From: Marinoscillum sp965229915
GTDB lineage: Bacteria; Bacteroidota; Bacteroidia; Cytophagales; Cyclobacteriaceae
Direction: 5' to 3'
Assembly: GCF_965229915.1 (NCBI RefSeq)
Contig: NZ_CBDDJZ010000001.1
Coordinates: forward strand, 3,162,001 to 3,226,000
Length of the DNA stretch: 64,000 nucleotides
Shown here piece after piece: positions 36,758 through 44,208 of the stretch; the stretch's first letter is position 1, and each line of letters starts with the position of its first letter. The translations under genes were made by a program, and so were the position numbers. Below the pieces are notes generated by a model. That model was not told where the DNA came from and made no database searches. It worked only from the letters and a program-made list of their open reading frames with translations.

Positions 36758-38011
36758 ATGAACTACAAAGTAGGTATTATTGGATTAGGCTATGTGGGGT
36801 TACCACTTGCCGTAGAAATAGGTAAACAGTATGATACCATAGGGTTTGATATTTCTAAAAATCGTATCAATGAGCTACTAGCAGGAACTGATCGCACGAA
36901 TGAAGTTAGTCGTTCAGAACTTCAATCGGCGAATAACCTCACCTACTCGAGCGATTTGGTCAACTTGAAAGACTGTAATCTATACATCATTACTGTCCCC
37001 ACTCCGGTTGATCGGCACAATAAACCAGACCTGACACCACTTTTGAAAGCGACCCAAACAGTTGCTCAGGTTTTGACCAAAGGAGATATCGTGGTTTACG
37101 AATCAACAGTATTTCCTGGTTGTACGGAAGAGGTTTGTGTTCCTCTTTTAGAGCAAAGTGGTCTTGTTTACAATGAAGATTTCTTTTGTGGATATTCTCC
37201 GGAAAGGATTAATCCAGGCGATCAGGTTCACCGATTAACAACCATTCTGAAGGTAACGAGCGGGAGTACACCAGAAGTAGCCGAAAAGATCGATCTGTTT
37301 TATCGGTCTTTTATCACGGCAGGTACACATCTGGCTTCTTCCATCAAGGTGGCTGAGGCTGCTAAAGTGATTGAAAATGCGCAGCGCGATATCAACATAG
37401 CATTCGTTAATGAGCTATCCTTGATATTTAATCGGATGGGTATTGATTCAAGTGAGGTGTTGGAGGCGGCAGGTACCAAGTGGAATTTTTTGAAATTTCA
37501 GCCTGGATTAGTGGGAGGACACTGTATAGGGGTGGATCCTTTTTACCTAACATATAAAGCAGAGGCATTAGGGTACCATTCACAGGTTATTCTTGCCGGC
37601 AGGAAAATCAACGATGGTATGGGTGCCTACGTAGCACAGCAAATGATCAAGCTGCTTTCTAAGGGTGGGCATCTGGATTCAAATACCAGGGTTTTGATTC
37701 AGGGAATTACCTTTAAGGAGAACTGTCCGGATATTCGAAATTCCAAAGTCATTGACATTTATCGAGAGTTAACTGATTTCGGTATTGACGTGGATGTGCA
37801 TGATCCGCAGGCCGATCCTGATGAAGTATTGCAGGAATATGGATTTGAACTGGTAAAGAATCCAGACCTGACGAATTATAAGGGACTGATTTTGGCGGTT
37901 GCTCACCAAGCTTACCTTAGCCAGGATTGGAACGCTATCCGTAAGAACGTGTCGGTGATTTATGATGTGAAAGCCTGTTTGCCGAAAGAAATATCAGATG
38001 CACGTCTCTAA
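36758..38011 (+). CDS. UDP-N-acetylglucosamine/galactosamine 6-dehydrogenase (TviB/WbpO-like)
   Basis: A 417-residue nucleotide-sugar dehydrogenase distinct from ugd. The GLGYVG motif is at residues 9-14 and the catalytic Cys256 sits in GLVGGHCIGVDPFYL, the form seen in TviB and WbpO rather than in UDP-glucose or WecC-type enzymes. It oxidises a UDP-HexNAc at C6. The WbpP/TviC-like epimerase at 43173 would complete a route to UDP-GalNAcA, as in Vi antigen synthesis. Confidence 0.9.
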   Translation: MNYKVGIIGLGYVGLPLAVEIGKQYDTIGFDISKNRINELLAGTDRTNEVSRSELQSANNLTYSSDLVNLKDCNLYIITVPTPVDRHNKPDLTPLLKATQTVAQVLTKGDIVVYESTVFPGCTEEVCVPLLEQSGLVYNEDFFCGYSPERINPGDQVHRLTTILKVTSGSTPEVAEKIDLFYRSFITAGTHLASSIKVAEAAKVIENAQRDINIAFVNELSLIFNRMGIDSSEVLEAAGTKWNFLKFQPGLVGGHCIGVDPFYLTYKAEALGYHSQVILAGRKINDGMGAYVAQQMIKLLSKGGHLDSNTRVLIQGITFKENCPDIRNSKVIDIYRELTDFGIDVDVHDPQADPDEVLQEYGFELVKNPDLTNYKGLILAVAHQAYLSQDWNAIRKNVSVIYDVKACLPKEISDARL

Positions 38012-38074
38012 ACTAAAAATATTTCAACAATTTTGCCCTCCCATTGGCCCAACTGAAAAATAAACAATTGCATT

Positions 38075-38671
38075 TTGGATTATAAGGAAAATATTATTCC
38101 TCATGACCATCAGATCAAGCTGAGGGATCGCATTGAAAAGTATGGGTTTGAACCCAAACTGCTTTGGTTTACAGGACTATCCGGTTCTGGAAAGTCTACC
38201 TTAGCCGGAGCCTTCGAGACCCATTTGTTTAACAAAGGCTACCATACCTACATATTGGATGGAGATAATGTGAGGTCCGGGTTGAATAATGATCTAGATT
38301 TTTCAGATGAAAGTCGAAAAGAAAATATACGCCGCATTGCCGAGGTTTCTAAGTTGTTTATAGATGCTGGGGTAGTGGTACTCACAGCTTTCATATCTCC
38401 ATTTAAGGAAGACCGTGCCCAAGCAAAAGCACTTGTTGGCAAGGAAAATTTCATAGAAATATTTGTAGATACTCCTTTGGAGATTTGTGAATCCAGAGAT
38501 GTGAAAGGTCTTTATGCCAAAGCACGAGCTGGAAAAATTCCGAATTTCACTGGTATAGATAGTCCGTTTGAGCGGCCTGAGCACCCGGATATTCATCTGG
38601 AAACTGCCGGCAAGACAGTGGAAGAGTCGTTGAAAGAATTGATTGATCAAATGAAGATAAAATTGAAGTAG
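38075..38671 (+). CDS. cysC: Adenylylsulfate kinase
   Basis: Phosphorylates APS to PAPS, the sulfuryl donor. The 198-residue protein has the P-loop GLSGSGKS (residues 34-41), DGDNVRSGLN and the FISPFKEDR and RDVKGLYAKARAGKIPNFTG blocks. No in-frame ATG lies before the conserved core, so the TTG at 38075 is taken as the start. The gene is 2 bases ahead of cysD. In this setting, PAPS is more likely meant for glycan sulfation than for assimilation. Confidence 0.93.
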   Translation: MDYKENIIPHDHQIKLRDRIEKYGFEPKLLWFTGLSGSGKSTLAGAFETHLFNKGYHTYILDGDNVRSGLNNDLDFSDESRKENIRRIAEVSKLFIDAGVVVLTAFISPFKEDRAQAKALVGKENFIEIFVDTPLEICESRDVKGLYAKARAGKIPNFTGIDSPFERPEHPDIHLETAGKTVEESLKELIDQMKIKLK

Positions 38672-38672
38672 C

Positions 38673-39578
38673 ATGAAAAGCTATAATTTGACCCATTTAA
38701 AAGAATTAGAGGCAGAATCGATCTATGTTTTGCGGGAGGTCTTTGCTCAGTTTGAGAATCCGGCGATACTTTTTTCAGGAGGTAAGGATTCGATAGTTGT
38801 AACGCACCTCGCGAGAAAGGCTTTTCATCCGGGAAAGATTCCCTTCCCATTGGTACATGTGGACACTGGGCACAATTTTCCTGAGACCATTGCTTTTAGA
38901 GATGCATTGGTAGAAAAGCTAGGTGCTAAGCTGGTTGTCGGGTCAGTTCAAAAATCGATCGACGATGGCAGGGCCGCTGAAGAAAGAGGAAAAAATGCCA
39001 CAAGGAACGCGATTCAGACGGTGACACTTCTGGACACCATCGAAGAACATCAGTTTGATGCGGCTATCGGTGGAGCACGTCGAGACGAAGAAAAGGCCAG
39101 AGCGAAAGAACGGTTTTTCTCCCATCGAGACGAGTTTGGTCAGTGGGACCCTAAAAACCAGCGACCGGAACTCTGGAACATCTTCAACGGCAAACAGCAT
39201 CATGGAGAGCACTTTAGAGTATTTCCATTGAGTAACTGGACGGAAATGGACGTTTGGCAATATATTTTGGCAGAACAAATAGAAATTCCTTCGTTGTATT
39301 TTGCTCATCAGCGTCAGGTTATTCGCAGAAGCAATACCTGGCTTCCAGTTTCAGACTTTATCACAATGGATCCTAAAGAGGAGATTGTTGAAAAACAAAT
39401 TCGCTTCAGGACATTAGGTGATATCACGATTACGGGTGGTGAAGAATCCGATGCGGATACATTGGAGAAAATCATTGAGGAAGTGGCAGCTGCCAGAAAT
39501 ACCGAGCGCGGTAATCGTGAGGATGACAAGCGTTCTGAGACTTCCATGGAGGATCGGAAAAGACAGGGATATTTTTGA
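38673..39578 (+). CDS. cysD: Sulfate adenylyltransferase subunit 2
   Basis: The PP-loop subunit of ATP sulfurylase, which forms APS from ATP and sulfate with CysN. The 301-residue protein has SGGKDS at residues 35-40, then VDTGHNFPET, RRDEEKARAKER and a terminal MEDRKRQGYF, as in the family. Its partner cysN is separated from it by an inserted small gene at 39634. Confidence 0.96.
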   Translation: MKSYNLTHLKELEAESIYVLREVFAQFENPAILFSGGKDSIVVTHLARKAFHPGKIPFPLVHVDTGHNFPETIAFRDALVEKLGAKLVVGSVQKSIDDGRAAEERGKNATRNAIQTVTLLDTIEEHQFDAAIGGARRDEEKARAKERFFSHRDEFGQWDPKNQRPELWNIFNGKQHHGEHFRVFPLSNWTEMDVWQYILAEQIEIPSLYFAHQRQVIRRSNTWLPVSDFITMDPKEEIVEKQIRFRTLGDITITGGEESDADTLEKIIEEVAAARNTERGNREDDKRSETSMEDRKRQGYF

Positions 39579-39633
39579 TGTGGCCCCAGCTTCGGCCTTT
39601 AGCCGTTGGCACTTCTTGATTTAATTAATAGAT

Positions 39634-39987
39634 ATGAGAGACTTTACTAAATATGATGTTTGGAACAACGGTATTGATTTCGTTGTGGATATCTATGAAA
39701 TGACTAAGAACTGGCCTGATGAAGAAAGATTTGGGCTTATTTCTCAGGTTAGGAGAGCCGCTGTATCCATTCCGTCTAATTTTGCTGAAGGTTGTAGTCG
39801 TTCGAGTGAGAAAGAGTTTAAACGATACTTGGAAATTGCATTGGGTTCAGCATTTGAAGTGAAGACGCAATTGGTCATTGCTAGCAAATTGGGATTTACC
39901 AGTTTCAACGATGCTCAGGAATTGATGGATAAACTCGACCTAGAGTCTAAGCAAATTAATGCACTTAGAAATAAATTAAAGGATTGA
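39634..39987 (+). CDS. Four-helix bundle protein, 23S-rRNA intervening-sequence protein family
   Basis: A 117-residue helical protein. The blocks LISQVRRAAVSIPSNFAEGC (residues about 37-56) and SSEKEFKRYLEIALGSAFEV are the signature of the family first found in intervening sequences of 23S rRNA genes; stand-alone copies occur all over the Bacteroidota and their function is not known. It sits between cysD and cysN, 55 bases after the first and 3 before the second, splitting a pair that is normally contiguous. Short inverted copies of an AGCCAAC-type motif lie on both sides, which suggests it came in as a unit. Confidence 0.9.
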   Translation: MRDFTKYDVWNNGIDFVVDIYEMTKNWPDEERFGLISQVRRAAVSIPSNFAEGCSRSSEKEFKRYLEIALGSAFEVKTQLVIASKLGFTSFNDAQELMDKLDLESKQINALRNKLKD

Positions 39988-39990
39988 AAT

Positions 39991-41283
39991 ATGAATAGTA
40001 ATAGCCAACAGCCAACAGCCAATGCTAACAGCTATTTAGACATGGAACTCCTACGCTTCACTACTGCTGGGAGCGTAGATGACGGAAAAAGCACCTTAAT
40101 TGGACGGTTGCTTTTTGACTCTAAATCCATTTTTGAAGACCAAATGGAGCAGGTGAAGCAATCCAGTGAGCGTAAGGGCCTGGAAGCAACTGATTTGGCT
40201 CTGTTGACGGACGGTCTGAAAGATGAACGTGAGCAGGGGATAACCATCGATGTGGCTTATAGATACTTTGCTACACCAAAACGAAAGTTTATCATTGCGG
40301 ATACTCCGGGGCATATTCAGTACACTCGCAACATGGTGACTGGAGCTTCCACGGCTAACGTGGCCTTAATCCTGATTGATGCAAGAAATGGAGTGGTAGA
40401 TCAGACCTGTAGGCATTCGATCATAGCCTCCTTACTACAAATACCACATGTGGTGGTCTGTATCAATAAGATGGATCTGGTGGATTATGATAAAGCCACC
40501 TATGATCGTATTGTTAGCGAATACGAAAAATTTGCCGCTAAGCTTGACGTGAAAGATGTGCGTTTTATTCCGATTAGTGCTTTGAAGGGGGACAATGTCG
40601 TCAATCGAAGTGAACACATGCCCTGGTTTGAAGGATCTACATTATTGTATACTTTGGAGAACATCCACATTGGCAGTGACTACAATCACATCGATTGTCG
40701 ATTTCCGGTACAGACAGTTATTCGTCCTAAGTCTGACAAGTTTCACGATTACCGTGGGTATGCAGGTCGAATAGCTGGTGGTGTGTTTAAGCCAGGTGAC
40801 GAGGTGACAGTGTTGCCTTCAGGCTTCAGTTCTAAAATAAAGTCGATTGATACCTTCAATGGTGAAATTGATGAAGCTTTCGCACCCATGTCAGTTACCA
40901 TTACCTTGGAAGATGATATTGACATTGGCAGAGGTGATATGATTGTGCGAACCAATAATCAACCAGAGCCTAAGCAAGATATTGAAGTGATGATGTGCTG
41001 GCTGAATCAAAAAGGACCAATGCCTAGAACAAAGTACACCTTACGTCACACTTCAGCTGACATGAAAGCGATGATCAAAGAAGTGCGGTACAAGCTGGAT
41101 ATCAACACCCTTCATAGAAATGAAGAGGATAAGGAGATCAAAATGAATGACATCTGCCGTGTACAACTGAGAACGACCAAACCAGTCCTGGCAGATTCTT
41201 ACCGAAAAAATCGCCAAACGGGAAGCTTGATTTTGGTAGACGAAGCGACCAATGAAACGGTTGCAGCTGGGATGATCATTTAA
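39991..41283 (+). CDS. cysN: Sulfate adenylyltransferase subunit 1 (GTPase)
   Basis: The elongation-factor-like GTPase that drives APS formation by CysD. GTP-binding motifs are GSVDDGKS (residues 27-34), DTPGH and NKMDL. The 430-residue reading has a low-complexity N-terminus (NSNSQQPTANANS) encoded by repeats of AGCCAAC; the family core starts at LLRFTTAGSVDDGKS. ATG at 40042 (MELLRFTT) is therefore an attractive alternative start. A dispersed repeat follows 27 bases after the stop. Confidence 0.94.
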   Translation: MNSNSQQPTANANSYLDMELLRFTTAGSVDDGKSTLIGRLLFDSKSIFEDQMEQVKQSSERKGLEATDLALLTDGLKDEREQGITIDVAYRYFATPKRKFIIADTPGHIQYTRNMVTGASTANVALILIDARNGVVDQTCRHSIIASLLQIPHVVVCINKMDLVDYDKATYDRIVSEYEKFAAKLDVKDVRFIPISALKGDNVVNRSEHMPWFEGSTLLYTLENIHIGSDYNHIDCRFPVQTVIRPKSDKFHDYRGYAGRIAGGVFKPGDEVTVLPSGFSSKIKSIDTFNGEIDEAFAPMSVTITLEDDIDIGRGDMIVRTNNQPEPKQDIEVMMCWLNQKGPMPRTKYTLRHTSADMKAMIKEVRYKLDINTLHRNEEDKEIKMNDICRVQLRTTKPVLADSYRKNRQTGSLILVDEATNETVAAGMII

Positions 41284-41310
41284 ATCAAACAGAATAATAA
41301 AACCAACTGG

Positions 41311-41422
41311 GAGAGGCCGTCTCAAAAGGTAATGAGATTGTCAGGGTGAGCCTGCCTACCGTCAGGCTGGCTCGATGTGACATAATACGCCTATTCCACT
41401 CATTTAAAGACAGCCTCTTTTT
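41311..41422. repeat. Dispersed intergenic repeat with inverted ends, downstream of cysN
   Basis: The ends GAGGCCGTCTC and the complement of GACAGCCTC form an imperfect inverted repeat, running into a T-tract on the right. Inside is a second hairpin around GAGCCTGCCTACCGTCAGGCTGGCTC. This AGAGGCTGTCTC type of element is familiar to me from intergenic spaces of many Bacteroidota and may serve as a terminator for cysN. Confidence 0.65.
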
Positions 41423-41433
41423 GTTCACATCAT

Positions 41434-42192
41434 ATGGATATCAACGAATTAATTAGTACTGCCAAACAGGCAGCCATTAAAGCTGGAGAAGCCATTATTG
41501 AAATATATGAAAGTGGTGATTTCTCCATAGAGGCTAAGTCGGATGACTCCCCATTAACTAGAGCTGACAAAGCTTCTCACAACGTGATTGTTTCGTTTCT
41601 GGAAAAGACCAACTTGCCCATATTAAGCGAGGAAGGTAGTACGGTGCCTTTTGAAGAACGCAAAAACTGGGATTACTTCTGGATGATTGATCCATTGGAT
41701 GGTACCAAGGAATTCATTAAGAAGAATGGAGAGTTCACAGTGAATATTGCTTTGATCCACAGAGATGAAGTGGTAGCTGGTGTGGTCTACACTGCGGTGT
41801 TGAAGGATTTGTATTGGGCGATAATCGGAGAAGGAGCATTCAAAGACGGTAAGAAGCTAAATGTCAACTCTTTCAGTCGAGAGGATAAGGCGTTGAAGGT
41901 AGTTGCATCTCGTTCTCATTTAAATGATGAGACGCAATCCTTCCTGGCTGAGTTAAACCAACCTGAGATTGTGTCGAAAGGAAGCTCTCTTAAGTTGCTA
42001 ATGGTTGCTGAAGGTCAGGCAGACTTATATCCACGCTATGCCCCGACCATGGAATGGGATACTGCGGCTGCTCAGATCATAGTGGAAGAGGCCGGAGGTA
42101 CTGTGGTGCAGAAGGATTCAGACCGCAAAGTGGTTTACAACAAAGAGAACTTGTTGAATCCTTATTTTTTGGTGTCTGGGAAAGTAAGGTGA
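41434..42192 (+). CDS. cysQ: 3'(2'),5'-bisphosphate nucleotidase
   Basis: Removes the 3'-phosphate from PAP, the by-product left when PAPS donates sulfate. The 252-residue inositol-monophosphatase-fold protein has the metal site DPLDGT (residues 86-91), EEGS near 67 and the WDTAAA motif near residue 210. With cysC, cysD and cysN it completes PAPS supply and PAP clearance. The repeat at 41311 separates it from cysN, so it may have its own transcript. Confidence 0.93.
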   Translation: MDINELISTAKQAAIKAGEAIIEIYESGDFSIEAKSDDSPLTRADKASHNVIVSFLEKTNLPILSEEGSTVPFEERKNWDYFWMIDPLDGTKEFIKKNGEFTVNIALIHRDEVVAGVVYTAVLKDLYWAIIGEGAFKDGKKLNVNSFSREDKALKVVASRSHLNDETQSFLAELNQPEIVSKGSSLKLLMVAEGQADLYPRYAPTMEWDTAAAQIIVEEAGGTVVQKDSDRKVVYNKENLLNPYFLVSGKVR

Positions 42193-42193
42193 C

Positions 42194-42234
42194 GGGTTTG
42201 TCTGATGTTTCGACAGGCTCAACATGACAAACCC
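42194..42234. repeat. Palindromic repeat abutting the cysQ stop
   Basis: GGGTTTGTC and GACAAACCC are perfect inverted arms, with an inner ATGTT/AACAT pair and the loop TCGACAGGCTC. It begins two bases after the cysQ stop. The GTTTCGACAGGCTCAACATGAC core is typical of dispersed repeats in Bacteroidota; a terminator role is possible, though no T-tract follows. Confidence 0.7.
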
Positions 42235-42330
42235 TGTAGACTACATGTTTTTTGTTGCTCAACAAATTATTTTGCCTTGGCTTTCAACGGGTGAGGAACA
42301 GTAGTTACCAAATGTCATCCAATTTAACGA

Positions 42331-42857
42331 CCGTTATTCCACGACGCAACAAGGTGAATATCGGGGTGCCCGACGAGTGGATCTATCATTGAGTGATTAT
42401 TTATTGGATCACTTGAAGTTCTCTGAAGACTTACCATTCAACTGATTTGATTTCTCGATTTGTTTTACCCAAGAAAATAACTAATCCGATAGTACAATAT
42501 ACTAATTCAGATCCCCCGATATTTCTCCCAAAGTGTTGGGTAGAAATCCGTGGGATGACGTCCGCTCCTTTCGTCATTCCACGACGCAACAAGGTGAAGA
42601 TCGGGGTGCCCGACGAGTGGATCTATCATTGAGTGATTATTTATTAGATCACTTGAAGTCTCTGAAGACTTACCATTCAACTGATTTGATTTCTCGATTT
42701 GTTTTTACCCAAGAAAATAACTAATCCGATAGTACAATATGCTAATTCAGATCCCCCGATATTTCTCCCAAAGTGTTGGGTAGAAATCCGTGGGATGACG
42801 TCTGCTCCTTTCGTCATTCCACGACGCAACGAAGTGAAGATCGGGGAGCCCAACCAG
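42331..42857. repeat. 240-bp tandem repeat, two full copies and part of a third
   Basis: The block beginning near ATTCCACGACGCAAC recurs at 42331, 42571 and 42811, a period of exactly 240 bases; the third copy fades after about 45 bases. Copies 1 and 2 differ by a few substitutions and two compensating one-base indels. Each junction carries CGTGGGATGACG and CGTCATTCCACG (42549-42560 with 42572-42583, and 42789-42800 with 42812-42823), inside a wider imperfect palindrome reaching CCCCCGAT on the left and TCGGGG on the right. Short open frames on both strands are repeated with the unit and look like by-products. No coding signal, transposase or origin is visible. Confidence 0.9.
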
Positions 42858-43172
42858 GGTCGCTCGGACATAGGTGCTCGACGAGGGGAATCTTCATGAA
42901 GGCATACATTTCCTAGTTAAGAAGAAGTCTCCCTTAGAATTTCTTTCCTAATCTCTTAACAGATCTTACATAATCATAGAAATTCAGGGGCGCCCGGCAC
43001 AGGGGAGTGACGGATGTGGTTTGAGTAAGAGATTTACTTTTCACCAACCCACCCTGATATCATTTTCGATAAAGTTGTGGTTGGTTGTCATCGTGAGCCT
43101 GTCTGCCAATGGTAGGGGACTCGAAGGATAGACAACTATTAAGGACCTTAAATTTGTCTTTATCTTTACCCC
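42858..43172. other. Non-coding remainder of the 0.98-kb gap before the epimerase gene
   Basis: No gene is seen here. It holds fragments of dispersed repeats: CGACGAGGGGAATCTT near 42872, GGGGCGCCCGGCACAGGGGAG near 42987 and TGTCATCGTGAGCCTGTCTGCC near 43088. The stretch 42235-42330 on the other side of the tandem array is likewise empty. A TATCTTTA sequence at 43161, 12 bases before the epimerase start, is a poor -7 match. Confidence 0.6.
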
Positions 43173-44132
43173 ATGAAGAAAAACGTGATCGTGACCGGGG
43201 GTGCTGGATTTATTGGCTCGCACATTGTGGATGCATTGCTAGAAGATGAACGAGTGGGAGATGTTCTGGTTATCGATAATCTATCTAACGGCGATCTCAA
43301 GAATATTGCTCATCATGAGGGCAATTCAAGGTTTCAATTCGAGCAGATGGATATTCGGGATTTTGAGGGTTTATCCAGAATATTTAAAGGCTATCACCTA
43401 GTATGTCATCAAGCAGCTTTGGGGTCGGTGCCTCGTTCCATCAATGACCCTCTCACTACCAATGCGGTCAATATTGATGGAACACTCAACGTACTGAAAG
43501 CTGCAGTAGACCATAAGATTGAACGTGTTGTTTTGGCCTGCTCTTCCAGCACCTATGGAGATTCCAAGGAATTGCCGAAAGTTGAGGAAAGGATAGGGAA
43601 TCCACTGAGTCCTTATGCGGTGACCAAGTTAGTAAATGAGCAATATGCTGCCGTATTTCAGAAGACCTATGGACTGGATTACATTGGCTTGCGCTATTTC
43701 AATGTGTTTGGCCCCAGACAGAGCCCGGATAATCCCTACGCGGCAGTCATTCCTATTTTTTGTAGAGCTATGATGAGGGGTGAGCAACCTACCATCAATG
43801 GTGATGGATTGACATCCAGAGATTTCACTTATGTGGAGAATGTAGTTCAAGCCAATCTAAAATCACTCTTTTCGGACAATAAAGAGGCCATCAACGAGGT
43901 TTACAATGTGGCGTGTGGAGAGCAAACTTCATTGAATGAGTTGGTGAGGCTGATTAACAAAGCAGTAGGTGCTGATATTGCTCCTATCTATGGGGCTGAG
44001 CGCGCTGGTGATGTGAAGCATTCGCTCGCAGAAATTTCAAAGATTCAGAATAGAATGAATTACAAGCCTTCAGTATTCTTTAGCGAAGGGATTGAACGGG
44101 TTATTCGATGGTATGAACAGGAAGCCAAATGA
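43173..44132 (+). CDS. UDP-N-acetylglucosamine 4-epimerase, WbpP/TviC-like
   Basis: A 319-residue extended SDR epimerase. GGAGFIG is at residues 9-15; the ALGSVPRSINDP block and SPYAVTKLVNE (Tyr/Lys pair) are those of WbpP, which accepts UDP-GlcNAc and UDP-GlcNAcA. With the dehydrogenase at 36758 it should give UDP-GalNAcA. It stands alone between the repeat gap and the export genes, and about 2% of residues apart it reads as an intact member of the family. Confidence 0.88.
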   Translation: MKKNVIVTGGAGFIGSHIVDALLEDERVGDVLVIDNLSNGDLKNIAHHEGNSRFQFEQMDIRDFEGLSRIFKGYHLVCHQAALGSVPRSINDPLTTNAVNIDGTLNVLKAAVDHKIERVVLACSSSTYGDSKELPKVEERIGNPLSPYAVTKLVNEQYAAVFQKTYGLDYIGLRYFNVFGPRQSPDNPYAAVIPIFCRAMMRGEQPTINGDGLTSRDFTYVENVVQANLKSLFSDNKEAINEVYNVACGEQTSLNELVRLINKAVGADIAPIYGAERAGDVKHSLAEISKIQNRMNYKPSVFFSEGIERVIRWYEQEAK

Positions 44133-44154
44133 CTGAATATCTTTTAATAGAAGG

Positions 44155-44183
44155 ATTGAATAGCAACAAATTATCTACCTTTG
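44155..44183 (+). promoter_or_regulatory. Bacteroidota-type promoter for the export and glycan operon
   Basis: ATTG at 44155-44158 and TACCTTTG at 44176-44183 fit the -33 TTTG and -7 TAnnTTTG elements with 17 bases between them; the Wza-like ATG is 25 bases after the -7 box. This is the best two-part promoter match I found in the window and may drive the genes from 44.2 kb on. Confidence 0.6.
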
Positions 44184-44208
44184 CCCACTAAATTTTAATG
44201 ACTAGCTA

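Noticed and set aside
42331..42857. CRISPR array or integron attachment sites
   Set aside because: The unit is 240 bases with no short-repeat and unique-spacer pattern, and no cas or integrase gene lies nearby.
42447..42899. Small open frames on both strands inside the tandem array (for example 42447-42632 and 42699-42899)
   Set aside because: They repeat only because the 240-base DNA unit repeats, they end in dispersed-repeat sequence, and show no protein-like conservation between copies beyond that of the DNA.
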